Assembly (NCBI GenBank): GCA_963821095.1
Contig: CAWGCJ010000015.1
Location: 1-64,000, forward strand
Direction: 5' to 3'
DNA from: CAVPHV01 sp963821095
GTDB taxonomy: Bacteria; Actinomycetota; Acidimicrobiia; Spongiisociales; UBA5794
Length of the DNA: 64,000 nucleotides
Part shown: positions 54,672 through 62,857 of the stretch, one piece after another
How positions within the stretch are numbered: the stretch's first letter is position 1
How the letters are laid out: the number at the start of each line of letters is the position of its first letter
Position numbers and translations under genes: made by a program
The notes under the pieces: generated by a model
The model's input: only the letters and a program-made list of their open reading frames with translations
Told to the model about the DNA's origin: nothing
Database searches by the model: none

Positions 54672-55943
54672 TTACGTGGCTTCGTAGGCGGTGAGGGCCT
54701 TGTCGAGGATGTCGATGCCGAAGTCGATCTCCTCGATGGAGGCGACCAGCGGCGGGATGAACCTGATGATGTTGAAGTCGGGCCCCGCAGTCAGGATGAA
54801 CATCCCCTGCTCGAGGGCGCTGGCGCGCACGAAGTTGAGCCCAGTGGGGTTCGGCTCGCCGTTCTCGTCGACCAACTCGATTCCGATCATCAGTCCCTTG
54901 CCACGGACATCGCCGATCGTGGGATGGGCTGCCTCGAGCTCAGCGAGCCGGGCGAAGGCATGCTCGGACTTCTGGCGAACCTGGGGGACGACATCTCGTA
55001 GCGACTCGATGGTGGCCGCCGATGCCGCGCAGGACACCGGGTTGCCCCCGAAGGTGGTTCCGTGTGATCCGGGCTTCCAATGCGAGAAGCGCTCGCGAGA
55101 GGTTCCAACGGCCGAGAGGGGGAACCCGTTGGCAATGGCCTTGCCCATGATGAGGACATCGGGGGCTACGCCGTAACCATCGGCTGCAAACCAGTCGCCG
55201 GTGCGGCCGAAGCCGGTCTGCACCTCGTCGAACATCAGCAGAATCCCGTGCTCATCGGCGATCTCGCGCAATGCGCCCAGAAACTCGGCGGACGCCGGGT
55301 AGTAGCCACCCTCACCCTGAATCGGCTCGATCAAGAATGCAGCAATCTCCTCGGGCAGAATGTCGTGGCGGAACATGCGGTGAAGCTCGTCGAGCGCCAG
55401 GCGATCCGCATCCTCTTGGCTCATCCCCCAGGCGAAAGGATGGGGGAAAGGGGCCACGAACACGGAAGGCAGGATGGGGTGATAGCCCTGTCGGTATTTG
55501 GCCTTCGACGTCGTGTAGCTTACCGAGCCCATGGTGCGACCGTGGAAGCCACCCCGGAAGACCATGATCCCCTGACGACCGCTGGTCTTGCGAGCGAGCT
55601 TGACCGCAGCCTCGACGGCTTCGGCTCCTGAATTGAGGAAGAGGAATTGCTCGATCCCGTCGGGCGTCACCTCGAGGAGGCGCTCGGCGGCCCGCACCTT
55701 TGAGGAATACTTGAATGCCCCTCCGGCGTGCCACAGCTGGTCCACCTGGTCGAGTACCGCAGCCTTCACATGGGGATGCTGGTGACCGAGGTTTGTGACC
55801 GAGATCCCGCAGGCAAAGTCCAAATACCGGCGGCCTTCGGTGTCGGTTACCCACACGCCATCGCCGGCGACGATCTCGACGTCGGTGTCGTAGGTGATGA
55901 CGGGAGCGAGTAGCTCTTCGAAGCGGGCGGTGAGGTCGGTCAT
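54672..55943 (-). CDS. Class III aminotransferase (GABA/acetylornithine type)
   Basis: This 423-residue PLP enzyme of fold type I, subgroup II, has the phosphate-binding motif NSGAEAVEAAVKLARKTSG and IMVFRGGFHGRTMGS. The cofactor Asp lies in LLMFDEVQTGFGRTG and the Schiff-base Lys in LIMGKAIANGFPLSA. GTTFGGNPVSCAAS is a family signature. The pattern fits 4-aminobutyrate or acetylornithine transaminases; no biosynthetic neighbours decide between them. Confidence 0.9.
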   Translation of the reverse strand: MTDLTARFEELLAPVITYDTDVEIVAGDGVWVTDTEGRRYLDFACGISVTNLGHQHPHVKAAVLDQVDQLWHAGGAFKYSSKVRAAERLLEVTPDGIEQFLFLNSGAEAVEAAVKLARKTSGRQGIMVFRGGFHGRTMGSVSYTTSKAKYRQGYHPILPSVFVAPFPHPFAWGMSQEDADRLALDELHRMFRHDILPEEIAAFLIEPIQGEGGYYPASAEFLGALREIADEHGILLMFDEVQTGFGRTGDWFAADGYGVAPDVLIMGKAIANGFPLSAVGTSRERFSHWKPGSHGTTFGGNPVSCAASAATIESLRDVVPQVRQKSEHAFARLAELEAAHPTIGDVRGKGLMIGIELVDENGEPNPTGLNFVRASALEQGMFILTAGPDFNIIRFIPPLVASIEEIDFGIDILDKALTAYEAT

Positions 55944-56115
55944 GGGCTCCTCCTGAGGTCGGCGGTGATTGGACGGCGGCGCGGGACTGGAGCCGCTACG
56001 GGGCGGCGAAGAGGTGCCGTCTTCGCTCGATAGGTGTCCACATCATCGTGGCGTCATTGTAAGGGATGAGGATGGGGATAACTACGCCGAAACGAGTCCA
56101 ACCCGCCGGTTCCGC

Positions 56116-56964
56116 CTACTCCCCGGTGAACTCCGGTGGCCGCTTCTGCATGAAGGCCATCACCGCTTCGGCGAAGTCGTTCGAGTGGATGAACGCCGCG
56201 TTCCACACCGCCATGTAGTCGAGCGCTTCGTCGATGCTGCGGCCCTCGCCGGCCCGCAGGACTGCCTTGGATCCTTGCACCGCCAACGGCGAGTTCGCCG
56301 CGATCTCCTCGGCCATCGCCATCGCCTGTTTCTGCAGAGAGTCGACGTCGGCGTAGACGTGGTTGACGAGGCCCATTTCGGCCGCCTCATCGGCGCCGAA
56401 GTCTTTGCCGGTGTAGACGATCTCGGCCACCCGCCCCGGATCAATCACTCTGGGGAGGCGCTGCATGGTGCCGACGTCGGCGACCATGGCGATCTTCGTT
56501 TCGCGCACCGAGAACACCGCGTCGGCAGCGGCGAGGCGGATGTCACACGCGGTGATGAGGTCGATTCCGGCACCGAGGCAGTAGCCGTGGATGGCGGCGA
56601 TCACCGGTTTCGAGCACTCGGCGATCGAGGTGAAGGTGCGTTGCATGCGCTTGATGGAGCGGTAGGTGCTCATCCGCTTGCCGACCTCGGATGTTGCCGG
56701 TGCGTCGGGTTCGACGCCACCGGCCATGAAGGCCGGCCCGAATGCCACCAAGTCGATCCCGACCGTGAACGCCTTGCCCTTGGCGGCGATGATGATCACT
56801 CGGGTCTCGGCATCGTCGCTGAGGGCGTCCATGATCCGCGGGAGGTCGTCCCATGCGGGCGGTCCCATCGCGTTGAGTTTGTCCGGCCGGTCGAGCCACA
56901 CCGTGGTGACATGGCCGCTACGTTCGACCGTGATGACGTCTGAGGTTGGGATTGAGTCGCTCAT
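56116..56964 (-). CDS. Enoyl-CoA hydratase/isomerase (crotonase) family protein
   Basis: This 282-residue crotonase-fold enzyme has AKGKAFTVGIDLVAF and IAAIHGYCLGAGIDL, which form the two oxyanion-hole backbones. FSVRETKIAMVADVGTMQRL matches the dienoyl-CoA isomerase-like branch (Asp in VADVGT at the catalytic site). The C-terminus (MQKRPPEFTGE) is the usual trimerisation tail. It acts on CoA esters in fatty-acid or aromatic breakdown. About 170 bases without a gene separate it from the aminotransferase. Confidence 0.9.
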   Translation of the reverse strand: MSDSIPTSDVITVERSGHVTTVWLDRPDKLNAMGPPAWDDLPRIMDALSDDAETRVIIIAAKGKAFTVGIDLVAFGPAFMAGGVEPDAPATSEVGKRMSTYRSIKRMQRTFTSIAECSKPVIAAIHGYCLGAGIDLITACDIRLAAADAVFSVRETKIAMVADVGTMQRLPRVIDPGRVAEIVYTGKDFGADEAAEMGLVNHVYADVDSLQKQAMAMAEEIAANSPLAVQGSKAVLRAGEGRSIDEALDYMAVWNAAFIHSNDFAEAVMAFMQKRPPEFTGE

Positions 56965-57009
56965 GTCCCGCAGCGTAGTGGGCGGGCCAACACCGGTTCC
57001 GTCGAGCGT

Positions 57010-57585
57010 TCAAAGCACGGCTGCGAGTTCCGCCAGCTCATCTGGAGTGTCGATCGACCGCCACGATCGTCCGTCCTCGCCCCACCTTCGCCATTCGGCC
57101 TCGAGCACCGCCCGGAAGGGAAGATGATCAAGGAGGCGCTGGAGCGACGGCGCTGGATCGGTGGCTATGAGAGCGGCCAGCGGTTCGAGGCATTCCTCTC
57201 GATAGACCGCACAGAGCACCTGGCGAGTACCCGCCGCCATCGGCGCCACCGCGCCCCCGTGCAGTTGCAGCAGCGCAGTGACGGTTTCGGGGCGCAGCAG
57301 CGGCTGGTCGGTGGCAACGAGCACGACGGGGCGGCCGGCAGCGACGCGCAGCGCGGTGAGGAGACCGGCCGCCGGGCCCCGCCCACCGGCATCGTCGGGC
57401 ACAGCGCGGATTCCGGCAACGGGCTCGGCGCGACCGACCGCGACCACGTCGCAGCCGGCGGCCTCCAACGCGGCGGAGACATGGGTGATCAGCGGCCGGC
57501 CGTCCAGTTCGGCCAGTGCCTTGTCGCCGCCCATCCGGCGGCTGGCACCGCCGGCGAGGATGGCCCCCAGCGCGCGGTCACTCAT
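57010..57585 (-). CDS. mobA: Molybdenum cofactor guanylyltransferase (MobA-like)
   Basis: The product has 191 residues. The nucleotidyltransferase signature LAGGASRRMGGDKALAELDG binds GTP, and VLVATDQPLLRPETV holds the metal-binding Asp. APMAAGTRQVLCAVYREECL is the typical MobA second half. It converts Mo-molybdopterin to the guanine dinucleotide form. Its start overlaps the anti-sigma gene by 8 bases, an unusual operon partner. Confidence 0.88.
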   Translation of the reverse strand: MSDRALGAILAGGASRRMGGDKALAELDGRPLITHVSAALEAAGCDVVAVGRAEPVAGIRAVPDDAGGRGPAAGLLTALRVAAGRPVVLVATDQPLLRPETVTALLQLHGGAVAPMAAGTRQVLCAVYREECLEPLAALIATDPAPSLQRLLDHLPFRAVLEAEWRRWGEDGRSWRSIDTPDELAELAAVL

Positions 57586-57808
57586 CGCGGATCAGCGCCT
57601 CACGGATCCGATCGCGGGCCTCATCGGGCAGATGAAGGCGTCCGTACTCGCGAGATGCCCGGCGGAGGTGCTCGGTGTCTTCGACCACTACCCGGCACGA
57701 GTCGCACGTCGCCAGGTGGGTTCCGGCTGCAGCCTCGAGCGCCTCGTCGGATTCGCCGTCGAGCAGCTCCGAGAGCACGTGCTCGAGCTGGTCACACGTG
57801 AGCTTCAC
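57578..57808 (-). CDS. Zinc-finger anti-sigma factor
   Basis: The product has 76 residues. The ZAS motif THLATCDSC (H-x3-C-x2-C) lies after a helix with LSELLDGESDEALEAA, as in soluble anti-sigma factors of the zf-HC2 group. The C-terminal helix (PDEARDRIREALIRD) would contact the sigma. There is no membrane segment, so it probably senses a cytoplasmic redox or metal signal. It overlaps the sigma gene by 17 bases and mobA by 8. Confidence 0.88.
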   Translation of the reverse strand: MKLTCDQLEHVLSELLDGESDEALEAAAGTHLATCDSCRVVVEDTEHLRRASREYGRLHLPDEARDRIREALIRDE

Positions 57809-58301
57809 TCAGGTACCCCTCGAGTTGGTCGCGCAGCTCGGCCCGGGCGCGGGCCAACCGCATCTTGACCGCGGATTCGGACAGCTCCAAGATCTCGGCC
57901 ACTTCGCGGGTGGGGAGTTCCTCGATGTCGCGCAGCACGAAGGCGGCCCGCAAGATCGGGTTGAGTTGGTTGATCGCCGTGTCCAGCCTGCGGGCCAGCT
58001 CGCGTTCGAGCGCGGCTGCATCGGCGGGAGGACTGATCCGATCATCGAGCCGAGCCAGCGACTCGGTCTCGGTGACAACGTCGCGCCGCTTGCGGGCTAT
58101 GGCGATCGTCTGGTGATAGCCGATGCGGTACACCCAGGCGGCGAGTGGTCCGTCACCCCGATACGGGGAGCGACCGCGCAGGATGGCGAGGAACGTCTCC
58201 TGGACGGCGTCCTCGGCGAGGTGGCGATCGCGCAGTAGCCGGTAGGCGAGGGTGTAGACGCCATCGGCGAGATCGTCGAAGAGGGAGATGACAGAAATCA
58301 T
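57792..58301 (-). CDS. ECF-type sigma factor
   Basis: The product has 169 residues. Region 2 is at about residues 5-70 (ADGVYTLAYRLLRDRHLAED, VQETFLAILRG, WVYRIGYHQTIAIARKRR) and region 4 at about 105-160 (LNPILRAAFVLRDIEELPTR, then EVAEILELSESAVKMRLARAR). The gene leads an operon with its anti-sigma and mobA. The sulfur-oxidation genes start divergently 60 bases away and are plausible targets; this is inference. Confidence 0.92.
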   Translation of the reverse strand: MISVISLFDDLADGVYTLAYRLLRDRHLAEDAVQETFLAILRGRSPYRGDGPLAAWVYRIGYHQTIAIARKRRDVVTETESLARLDDRISPPADAAALERELARRLDTAINQLNPILRAAFVLRDIEELPTREVAEILELSESAVKMRLARARAELRDQLEGYLSEAHV

Positions 58302-58360
58302 GTGACCGATGGCGAGGCTACCGCGTCATACCGGGTAGAGAACCAAGATGGAGGAATCTC

Positions 58361-58576
58361 GTGAAGCAGAACGAAGCCAGTTGGGATCGCATCGGTCGCA
58401 TCCTGCTCGGTGTCATCTTGATCGCCATCGGCGTGTTTGCCGTCCAGGGCGTTGCCGGAGTGGTGTTGGCCGTTGTCGGCCTGATCCCGCTCGTCACCGG
58501 CGCGATGGGTTGGTGCCCGCTGTATGCCATCTTCAAGACCGGCACCCACAAGTCGGAGGAGAACGTCGCCGCGTGA
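58361..58576 (+). CDS. DUF2892 (YgaP-like membrane) protein
   Basis: The product has 71 residues with two membrane helices (IGRILLGVILIAIGVFAVQG and VVLAVVGLIPLVTGAMG) and the typical end GWCPLYAIFKTGT. DUF2892 proteins often accompany rhodaneses and persulfide enzymes, as here. The GTG start at 58361 has GGAGGAA upstream. The stop overlaps the next start (GTGA). Confidence 0.88.
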   Translation: MKQNEASWDRIGRILLGVILIAIGVFAVQGVAGVVLAVVGLIPLVTGAMGWCPLYAIFKTGTHKSEENVAA

Positions 58577-59061
58577 CCGATCCCGGCGATCAATCCCGTT
58601 CGACACTCGGGGGGCTCTTGGGCGACCAGGAGCTCCCCGGCGTTGTGGTGGTCACCGCCCCACACTGCCCTCATTGCCGAACCGTGGCGCCCATCGTCGA
58701 ACGGGTGGCTGCGGACTACGCGGGACGGGTGCAGGTGGTCCGGGTCGACGCGGCGCTTTCACCCGACCAGGCCCGCGCCTTGAAGGTGAGGGGTACTCCA
58801 ACGTTGCTGGCGGCCCGTGACGGGGTTGTCGTGGCCCGCCACGTCGGGGCCGGCGGCACGAGCGAGGTCGAGGGTGTGTTTGCGGCAGCCGTAGGGGAAG
58901 GAACCGGTGGCGGCATCGGCGCCACCAACCGCCGGCTGCGTTCGATCGCCGGCATCGCCGTGCTGATCATTGCCTGGCTCGCAGGCAGCTGGATTCTGGC
59001 CGCGCTCGGCATTGTCTTCCTCGCTGCCGGTTGGTATGACATCGTGATGCCTCGCCGGTAG
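58573..59061 (+). CDS. Thioredoxin-like protein with C-terminal membrane helices
   Basis: The product has 162 residues. A thioredoxin domain of about 100 residues has the active site TAPHCPHCRTV and the cis-Pro loop KVRGTPTLLA. A C-terminal pair of short hydrophobic helices follows (IAGIAVLIIAWLAGSWILA, LGIVFLAAGWYDIV), resembling another DUF2892 unit. It probably reduces thiols at the membrane, cytoplasmic side. It is coupled to the DUF2892 gene by overlap and precedes the MBL-rhodanese gene. Confidence 0.82.
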   Translation: MTDPGDQSRSTLGGLLGDQELPGVVVVTAPHCPHCRTVAPIVERVAADYAGRVQVVRVDAALSPDQARALKVRGTPTLLAARDGVVVARHVGAGGTSEVEGVFAAAVGEGTGGGIGATNRRLRSIAGIAVLIIAWLAGSWILAALGIVFLAAGWYDIVMPRR

Positions 59062-59141
59062 GCAGTGCCACCAGCATATGCAGACCGACGCATGTTGCGC
59101 TTCCGGTACTGTGGGCGCCTAGGAAGCCTCAGGAGGTCCTC

Positions 59142-60485
59142 ATGAAGATCACCAGCATTCGAACCAGCGGCCTCGGCGACGCCACCTATCTGGTTGCTCA
59201 CGAAGCTGTTGGGGTCGTAGTTGATCCACAGCGCGACATCGACCGCTTCGAGTCGGTGGCCGCAGACAGCGGCGTGGAAGTCCGCTTCATTCTCGAGACC
59301 CACCTCCACAACGACTATGTGTCCGGCGGCCGGGACTTGGCGAAGCGCACCGGCGCCGAGCTGGTGATCCCGGCTTCCGGGGCCGTGGCTTTCGACCACA
59401 AGCCTGCCTTCCATCTCGAGGACCTCGACGGCGGCCCGCTCACGGTGCGTCCGATCCACACCCCGGGCCATACCCCGGAGCACATGAGCTACCTCATCTT
59501 GATCGAGGGCGAGCCTATTGCGGTGTTCAGCGGTGGCAGCCTTTTGGTGGGTGCCGCCGGGCGTCCCGACCTTCTCGGCTTCGATCGAGCGGAGCAGTTG
59601 GCCCGCCTGCAATACATCTCGGTGAACCGCCTCGCCGAACTGCCCGACGATGTTGGGCTCTATCCGACCCACGGCGAGGGTTCGTTCTGCACGGTCACCG
59701 GCGCCGGCAAGTCGACGTCGACCATCGGCGCCGAGAAGCTCGACAACCCGGTGCTGCAGTATTCCGACGCCGACGCGTTCGTCGCCGGCCAGCTCGGCGG
59801 CCTTCAGCCCTACCCGGACTACTACGCGTACATGGGGCCGATCAACCTGATGGGTCCAAAGCCGTTGGCGCAATCCACCGTCATCGAGTTGGTGCCCGGT
59901 GAGATGCCCGCCGATGCCGCGGTTGTCGATATGCGGCCCCGTGCGAAATTCGCCGCCGGCCACATCCCAGGTTCGCTGGGCATCGAGTACGGCGATCAGG
60001 TCGGGGTGTGGGCTGGCTGGCTGTTGCCATTCGATCAGCCGATCGTCCTGGTCGCGGACCGCGGCCAGGACGTTGCCGAGGCCGTTGCCCAGTTTGGTCG
60101 GATCGGCTTTGACCACGTCGTCGGCGTGCTCTACGACGTCGGGAGCTGGGCGGAGCTCAATGGGCCGCTCGCAACGTATCAGCAGGAGTCGGCGAACGAC
60201 CTGGCCGCACGGATCGCTTCAGGCGAGGATGTTCAGGTGGTCGACGTGCGAGCGCCCAACGAGTGGGAGGAGTCCCGGGTTGACGGCTCCCTGTGGCGCT
60301 ACGTACCGGATCTGCGCGACGGCATGCCGGATGGGCTCGACCCGGATCGGGAGGTCCACCTCATCTGTCGTACCGGGAACCGGGCGTCCATAGCGTCGTC
60401 GCTGGTGCTCCAGGAGGGGTTCACGCCCGTCGTTGTTGCCGAAGGTGGTGTTGCAGAGGTGCTCACGGAGCTCAACGCCGGGTGA
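59142..60485 (+). CDS. MBL-fold hydrolase with two rhodanese domains (persulfide dioxygenase-like)
   Basis: The product has 447 residues. Domain 1 (about 1-240) is a metallo-beta-lactamase fold with LETHLHNDYVSGG (the usual HxHxDH site reads H-L-H-N-D-Y) and HTPGHTPEHM. Domain 2 (about 255-350) is a rhodanese without the active Cys (VADRGQDVAE). Domain 3 (about 355-447) is a rhodanese with the active Cys in LICRTGNRAS. This layout matches CstB/ETHE1-related enzymes that oxidise persulfides. Note that the metal motif has Tyr in place of its final His. AGGAGG precedes ATG 59142. Confidence 0.88.
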   Translation: MKITSIRTSGLGDATYLVAHEAVGVVVDPQRDIDRFESVAADSGVEVRFILETHLHNDYVSGGRDLAKRTGAELVIPASGAVAFDHKPAFHLEDLDGGPLTVRPIHTPGHTPEHMSYLILIEGEPIAVFSGGSLLVGAAGRPDLLGFDRAEQLARLQYISVNRLAELPDDVGLYPTHGEGSFCTVTGAGKSTSTIGAEKLDNPVLQYSDADAFVAGQLGGLQPYPDYYAYMGPINLMGPKPLAQSTVIELVPGEMPADAAVVDMRPRAKFAAGHIPGSLGIEYGDQVGVWAGWLLPFDQPIVLVADRGQDVAEAVAQFGRIGFDHVVGVLYDVGSWAELNGPLATYQQESANDLAARIASGEDVQVVDVRAPNEWEESRVDGSLWRYVPDLRDGMPDGLDPDREVHLICRTGNRASIASSLVLQEGFTPVVVAEGGVAEVLTELNAG

Positions 60486-62035
60486 ACGATCTCTCCGGTC
60501 GCGTTTCTGGCTGGGGGCTCTCCCTGCCGCGACCGGTGTGGGGTGACCTCATTGCCGGGGTCAGCGTTGCCACCATTCTGATCCCACAGGCAATGGCATA
60601 CGCCGAACTCGCAGGACTGCCTGCGTTCATAGGGTTGATTGCTGCGGCGTTGCCTCCAATTGCCGCAGCCATCTTTGCCAGTTCGCCGTACCTGCAGACC
60701 GGCCCAGTGGCGATGACCTCCCTGCTCACGGCAGGAGCGCTGGTCGGCCTCGCTGCCCCATTCAGTACCGACTACATCAAGCTGGCCGCGCTACTGGCGC
60801 TGGTTGTCGGCGTCGTCAGGGCCGCCGTTGGGTTGCTGCGGGCCGGTGCCGTGGCCTACCTGATGTCGCAGCCGGTGATCATGGGGTTCACCAACGGCGC
60901 GGCCATTCTGATCATCGCCCAACAGATTCCAACCGCGGTTGCGGTGGTTCCGCCGGATGGCCGCGTGTTGCAGCGGGCAGGATGGACGCTCATCCACCCG
61001 GGGCAGTGGGAGCCGGAGGCGGTGGGGATTTCGCTGTTGACCGTCGCCGTCATCATCGTCGGGCGCCGCATCAGCCCGCTGTTCCCCGGCGTGCTGCTCG
61101 CCGTGGTCGGCGGCATCGTGTTCAGCGTCGTCGCCGACTACGCCGGGCCCGTCCTCGAATACGTGCCGTCCCAGCTTCCCAGCCTCAGCCTTGACCTCCC
61201 CTGGAACATGCTCGACGAGGTACTGCTGGCCGGGGCGGTCATTGCCCTTGTCGGTTTTGCCGAACCGGCCTCGATTGCTCGCGCCTACGCGGCTCGCGAG
61301 CGAACGGTGTGGAGCCCGGATCGAGAGTTCTTGTCCCAGGGGGCCGCCAATCTCGTGTCCGGCCTATCTGGGGCCTTCCCCGTTGGCGGTTCGTTTTCCC
61401 GAACCTCGGTCAACCACATGGCCGGCGCCAGGACTCGTTGGAGTGGCGCTATCGCGGGTCTGGTGGTCTTCTTCTTCTTGCCGTTCGCGTCCGTTCTCGA
61501 ACCGCTGCCGAAAGCGGTGCTGGCCGCCATCGTGATCACTGCTGTCGCCAAGCTGCTCAGGCTCGACCTGCTGGTCAAGTTGTGGAAGTTCTCAAAACCG
61601 CAGGCCCTGGTTGCGTGGATGACCTTTGGCGCCACGCTGGTCCTGGCGCCGCGTATCGACCTTGCGGTGCTGGTGGGGATCGTGACTGCAGTGGCGGTCC
61701 ACCTGTGGCGCGAGAGCGAAGTCACGGTCGACCTCGAGGTCCGGCGCGACGGCACCGCCCGCCTTCATCCCGAGGGTGTGTTCTGGTTCGGTTCGGCTCC
61801 CGAACTTCAAAAGGTGCTCAACGACCTGCTCGTCGCCTATCCGGAAGCCAAGCGGGTCGAGATCGACCTCAGCGGCCTCGGTCGGATCGACTACTCCAGT
61901 GCCGTCGCGCTGCGCGAGGTCGTCGACGATGCCAGGGTGGCCGGCCTCGGCGTCTACGTCATCGGCGTCCCCGACCACGCCAGAAGGATCCTCCTCGCCG
62001 TGTGGGGCGACGAGCTGGAAGAGATCGAGCGCTAG
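60482..62035 (+). CDS. SulP family anion transporter with STAS domain
   Basis: This 517-residue protein has about 11-12 membrane helices, including the SulP signature VATILIPQAMAYAELAGLPA and LQTGPVAMTSLLT. A middle region has SGAFPVGGSFSRTSVN. A cytoplasmic STAS domain (from about residue 425: VEIDLSGLGRIDYSSAVALR) ends the protein. By family it moves sulfate or other anions. The GTG start overlaps the stop of the MBL-rhodanese gene, linking transport to sulfur oxidation, perhaps as sulfite/sulfate export or import. Confidence 0.92.
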   Translation: MNDLSGRVSGWGLSLPRPVWGDLIAGVSVATILIPQAMAYAELAGLPAFIGLIAAALPPIAAAIFASSPYLQTGPVAMTSLLTAGALVGLAAPFSTDYIKLAALLALVVGVVRAAVGLLRAGAVAYLMSQPVIMGFTNGAAILIIAQQIPTAVAVVPPDGRVLQRAGWTLIHPGQWEPEAVGISLLTVAVIIVGRRISPLFPGVLLAVVGGIVFSVVADYAGPVLEYVPSQLPSLSLDLPWNMLDEVLLAGAVIALVGFAEPASIARAYAARERTVWSPDREFLSQGAANLVSGLSGAFPVGGSFSRTSVNHMAGARTRWSGAIAGLVVFFFLPFASVLEPLPKAVLAAIVITAVAKLLRLDLLVKLWKFSKPQALVAWMTFGATLVLAPRIDLAVLVGIVTAVAVHLWRESEVTVDLEVRRDGTARLHPEGVFWFGSAPELQKVLNDLLVAYPEAKRVEIDLSGLGRIDYSSAVALREVVDDARVAGLGVYVIGVPDHARRILLAVWGDELEEIER

Positions 62036-62230
62036 CCCGGCTCGGGTTCGTGGCCCCATCCGACGCCTCACGCACCTCCTTCGCGCTTGGCAACAAGGCG
62101 CTATTGGCTCCAGACACTCGACTTGTACTACTTCGCGAAGCTCGTCAACTGTGTCCTCGCTCGGGTCCTGACTGAGTCGACCCCCGAGCAAGTCTAGATA
62201 TACAAGTACCGTTTGATATATACTCGCCGC

Positions 62231-62425
62231 GTGAGCAAACATCTCGTTGATATCGATGAAGCAGCCCTGAGTTCGGCTCGTGCCGAGCTCGGCACAGCCA
62301 CGATCAAGGACACGGTCAATGAGGCACTACGCATCGCTGCCGCCCAGCGTGATCCTCGCGTCGCCGAGGCACTAGAGGTGTTGGCACACGCCGACCTCGC
62401 CGACCGTGACGAGGCGTGGCGGTGA
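62231..62425 (+). CDS. vapB: VapB-type antitoxin
   Basis: The product has 64 residues. SKHLVDIDEAALSSARAELG and TIKDTVNEALRIAAAQ form the ribbon-helix-helix DNA-binding start of VapB antitoxins. The acidic end (HADLADRDEAWR) would bind the toxin. GTG 62231 lies just downstream of a locally AT-rich stretch (62190-62225) with ATATAC and GATATAT half-sites, probably promoter plus operator. It overlaps the toxin start by four bases. Confidence 0.88.
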   Translation: MSKHLVDIDEAALSSARAELGTATIKDTVNEALRIAAAQRDPRVAEALEVLAHADLADRDEAWR

Positions 62426-62829
62426 GCCACCTGCTCGACACCAGCGTGTTGACCCGATTGTCCGAGCCGTCGGTGAGAGCAGTGGTCGAACCGCTTGCGG
62501 CGATCGGTCGTGCCGCCCGCGCCGGGATCAGCGACCTCGAGATCGGCTACTCAGCACGAAACGCAGGAGAGTGGGACGCCCTCATTGCTGCGCTCGACGC
62601 CTTCGTATTCGTTGAGACGACTGCCGATCACCTGCAGCGGGCCCGGCAGGTGCAACGACTGCTCGCCGCGAATAGCCAGCGTGGCCGGAAGATCCCCGAC
62701 TTGCTGGTGGCGGCTGCTGCCGAGCAGGTCGGCTACGCGGTGTTGCACTATGACGCCGACTTCGATCGCATCGCCGCAGTGACCGGACAAGCCTGCCTGT
62801 GGGTCGTGCCCGCAGGCAGCGTCGACTGA
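62422..62829 (+). CDS. vapC: VapC-type PIN-domain toxin
   Basis: The product has 135 residues. The PIN-domain acids are all visible: LLDTSVLTR (first Asp), SDLEIGYSA (Glu), KIPDLLVAAAA (Asp) and HYDADFDRIA (Asp). It is a Mg2+-dependent ribonuclease held inactive by VapB. A GTG start at 62422 overlaps the vapB stop; GTG 62416 is an alternative. The pair lies between sulfur genes with no other mobile signs. Confidence 0.92.
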   Translation: MSHLLDTSVLTRLSEPSVRAVVEPLAAIGRAARAGISDLEIGYSARNAGEWDALIAALDAFVFVETTADHLQRARQVQRLLAANSQRGRKIPDLLVAAAAEQVGYAVLHYDADFDRIAAVTGQACLWVVPAGSVD

Positions 62830-62857
62830 CGGCCGGCACCGAGCTGGGAACCGAGCG

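Noticed and set aside
61592..62242. Minus-strand open frame opposite the SulP STAS domain and vapB leader
   Set aside because: It is antisense to conserved STAS sequence; the part beyond the SulP stop has no recognisable family.
62230..62830. Whether the VapBC pair marks a larger mobile island
   Set aside because: No integrase, transposase, tRNA or direct-repeat ends were seen around it.
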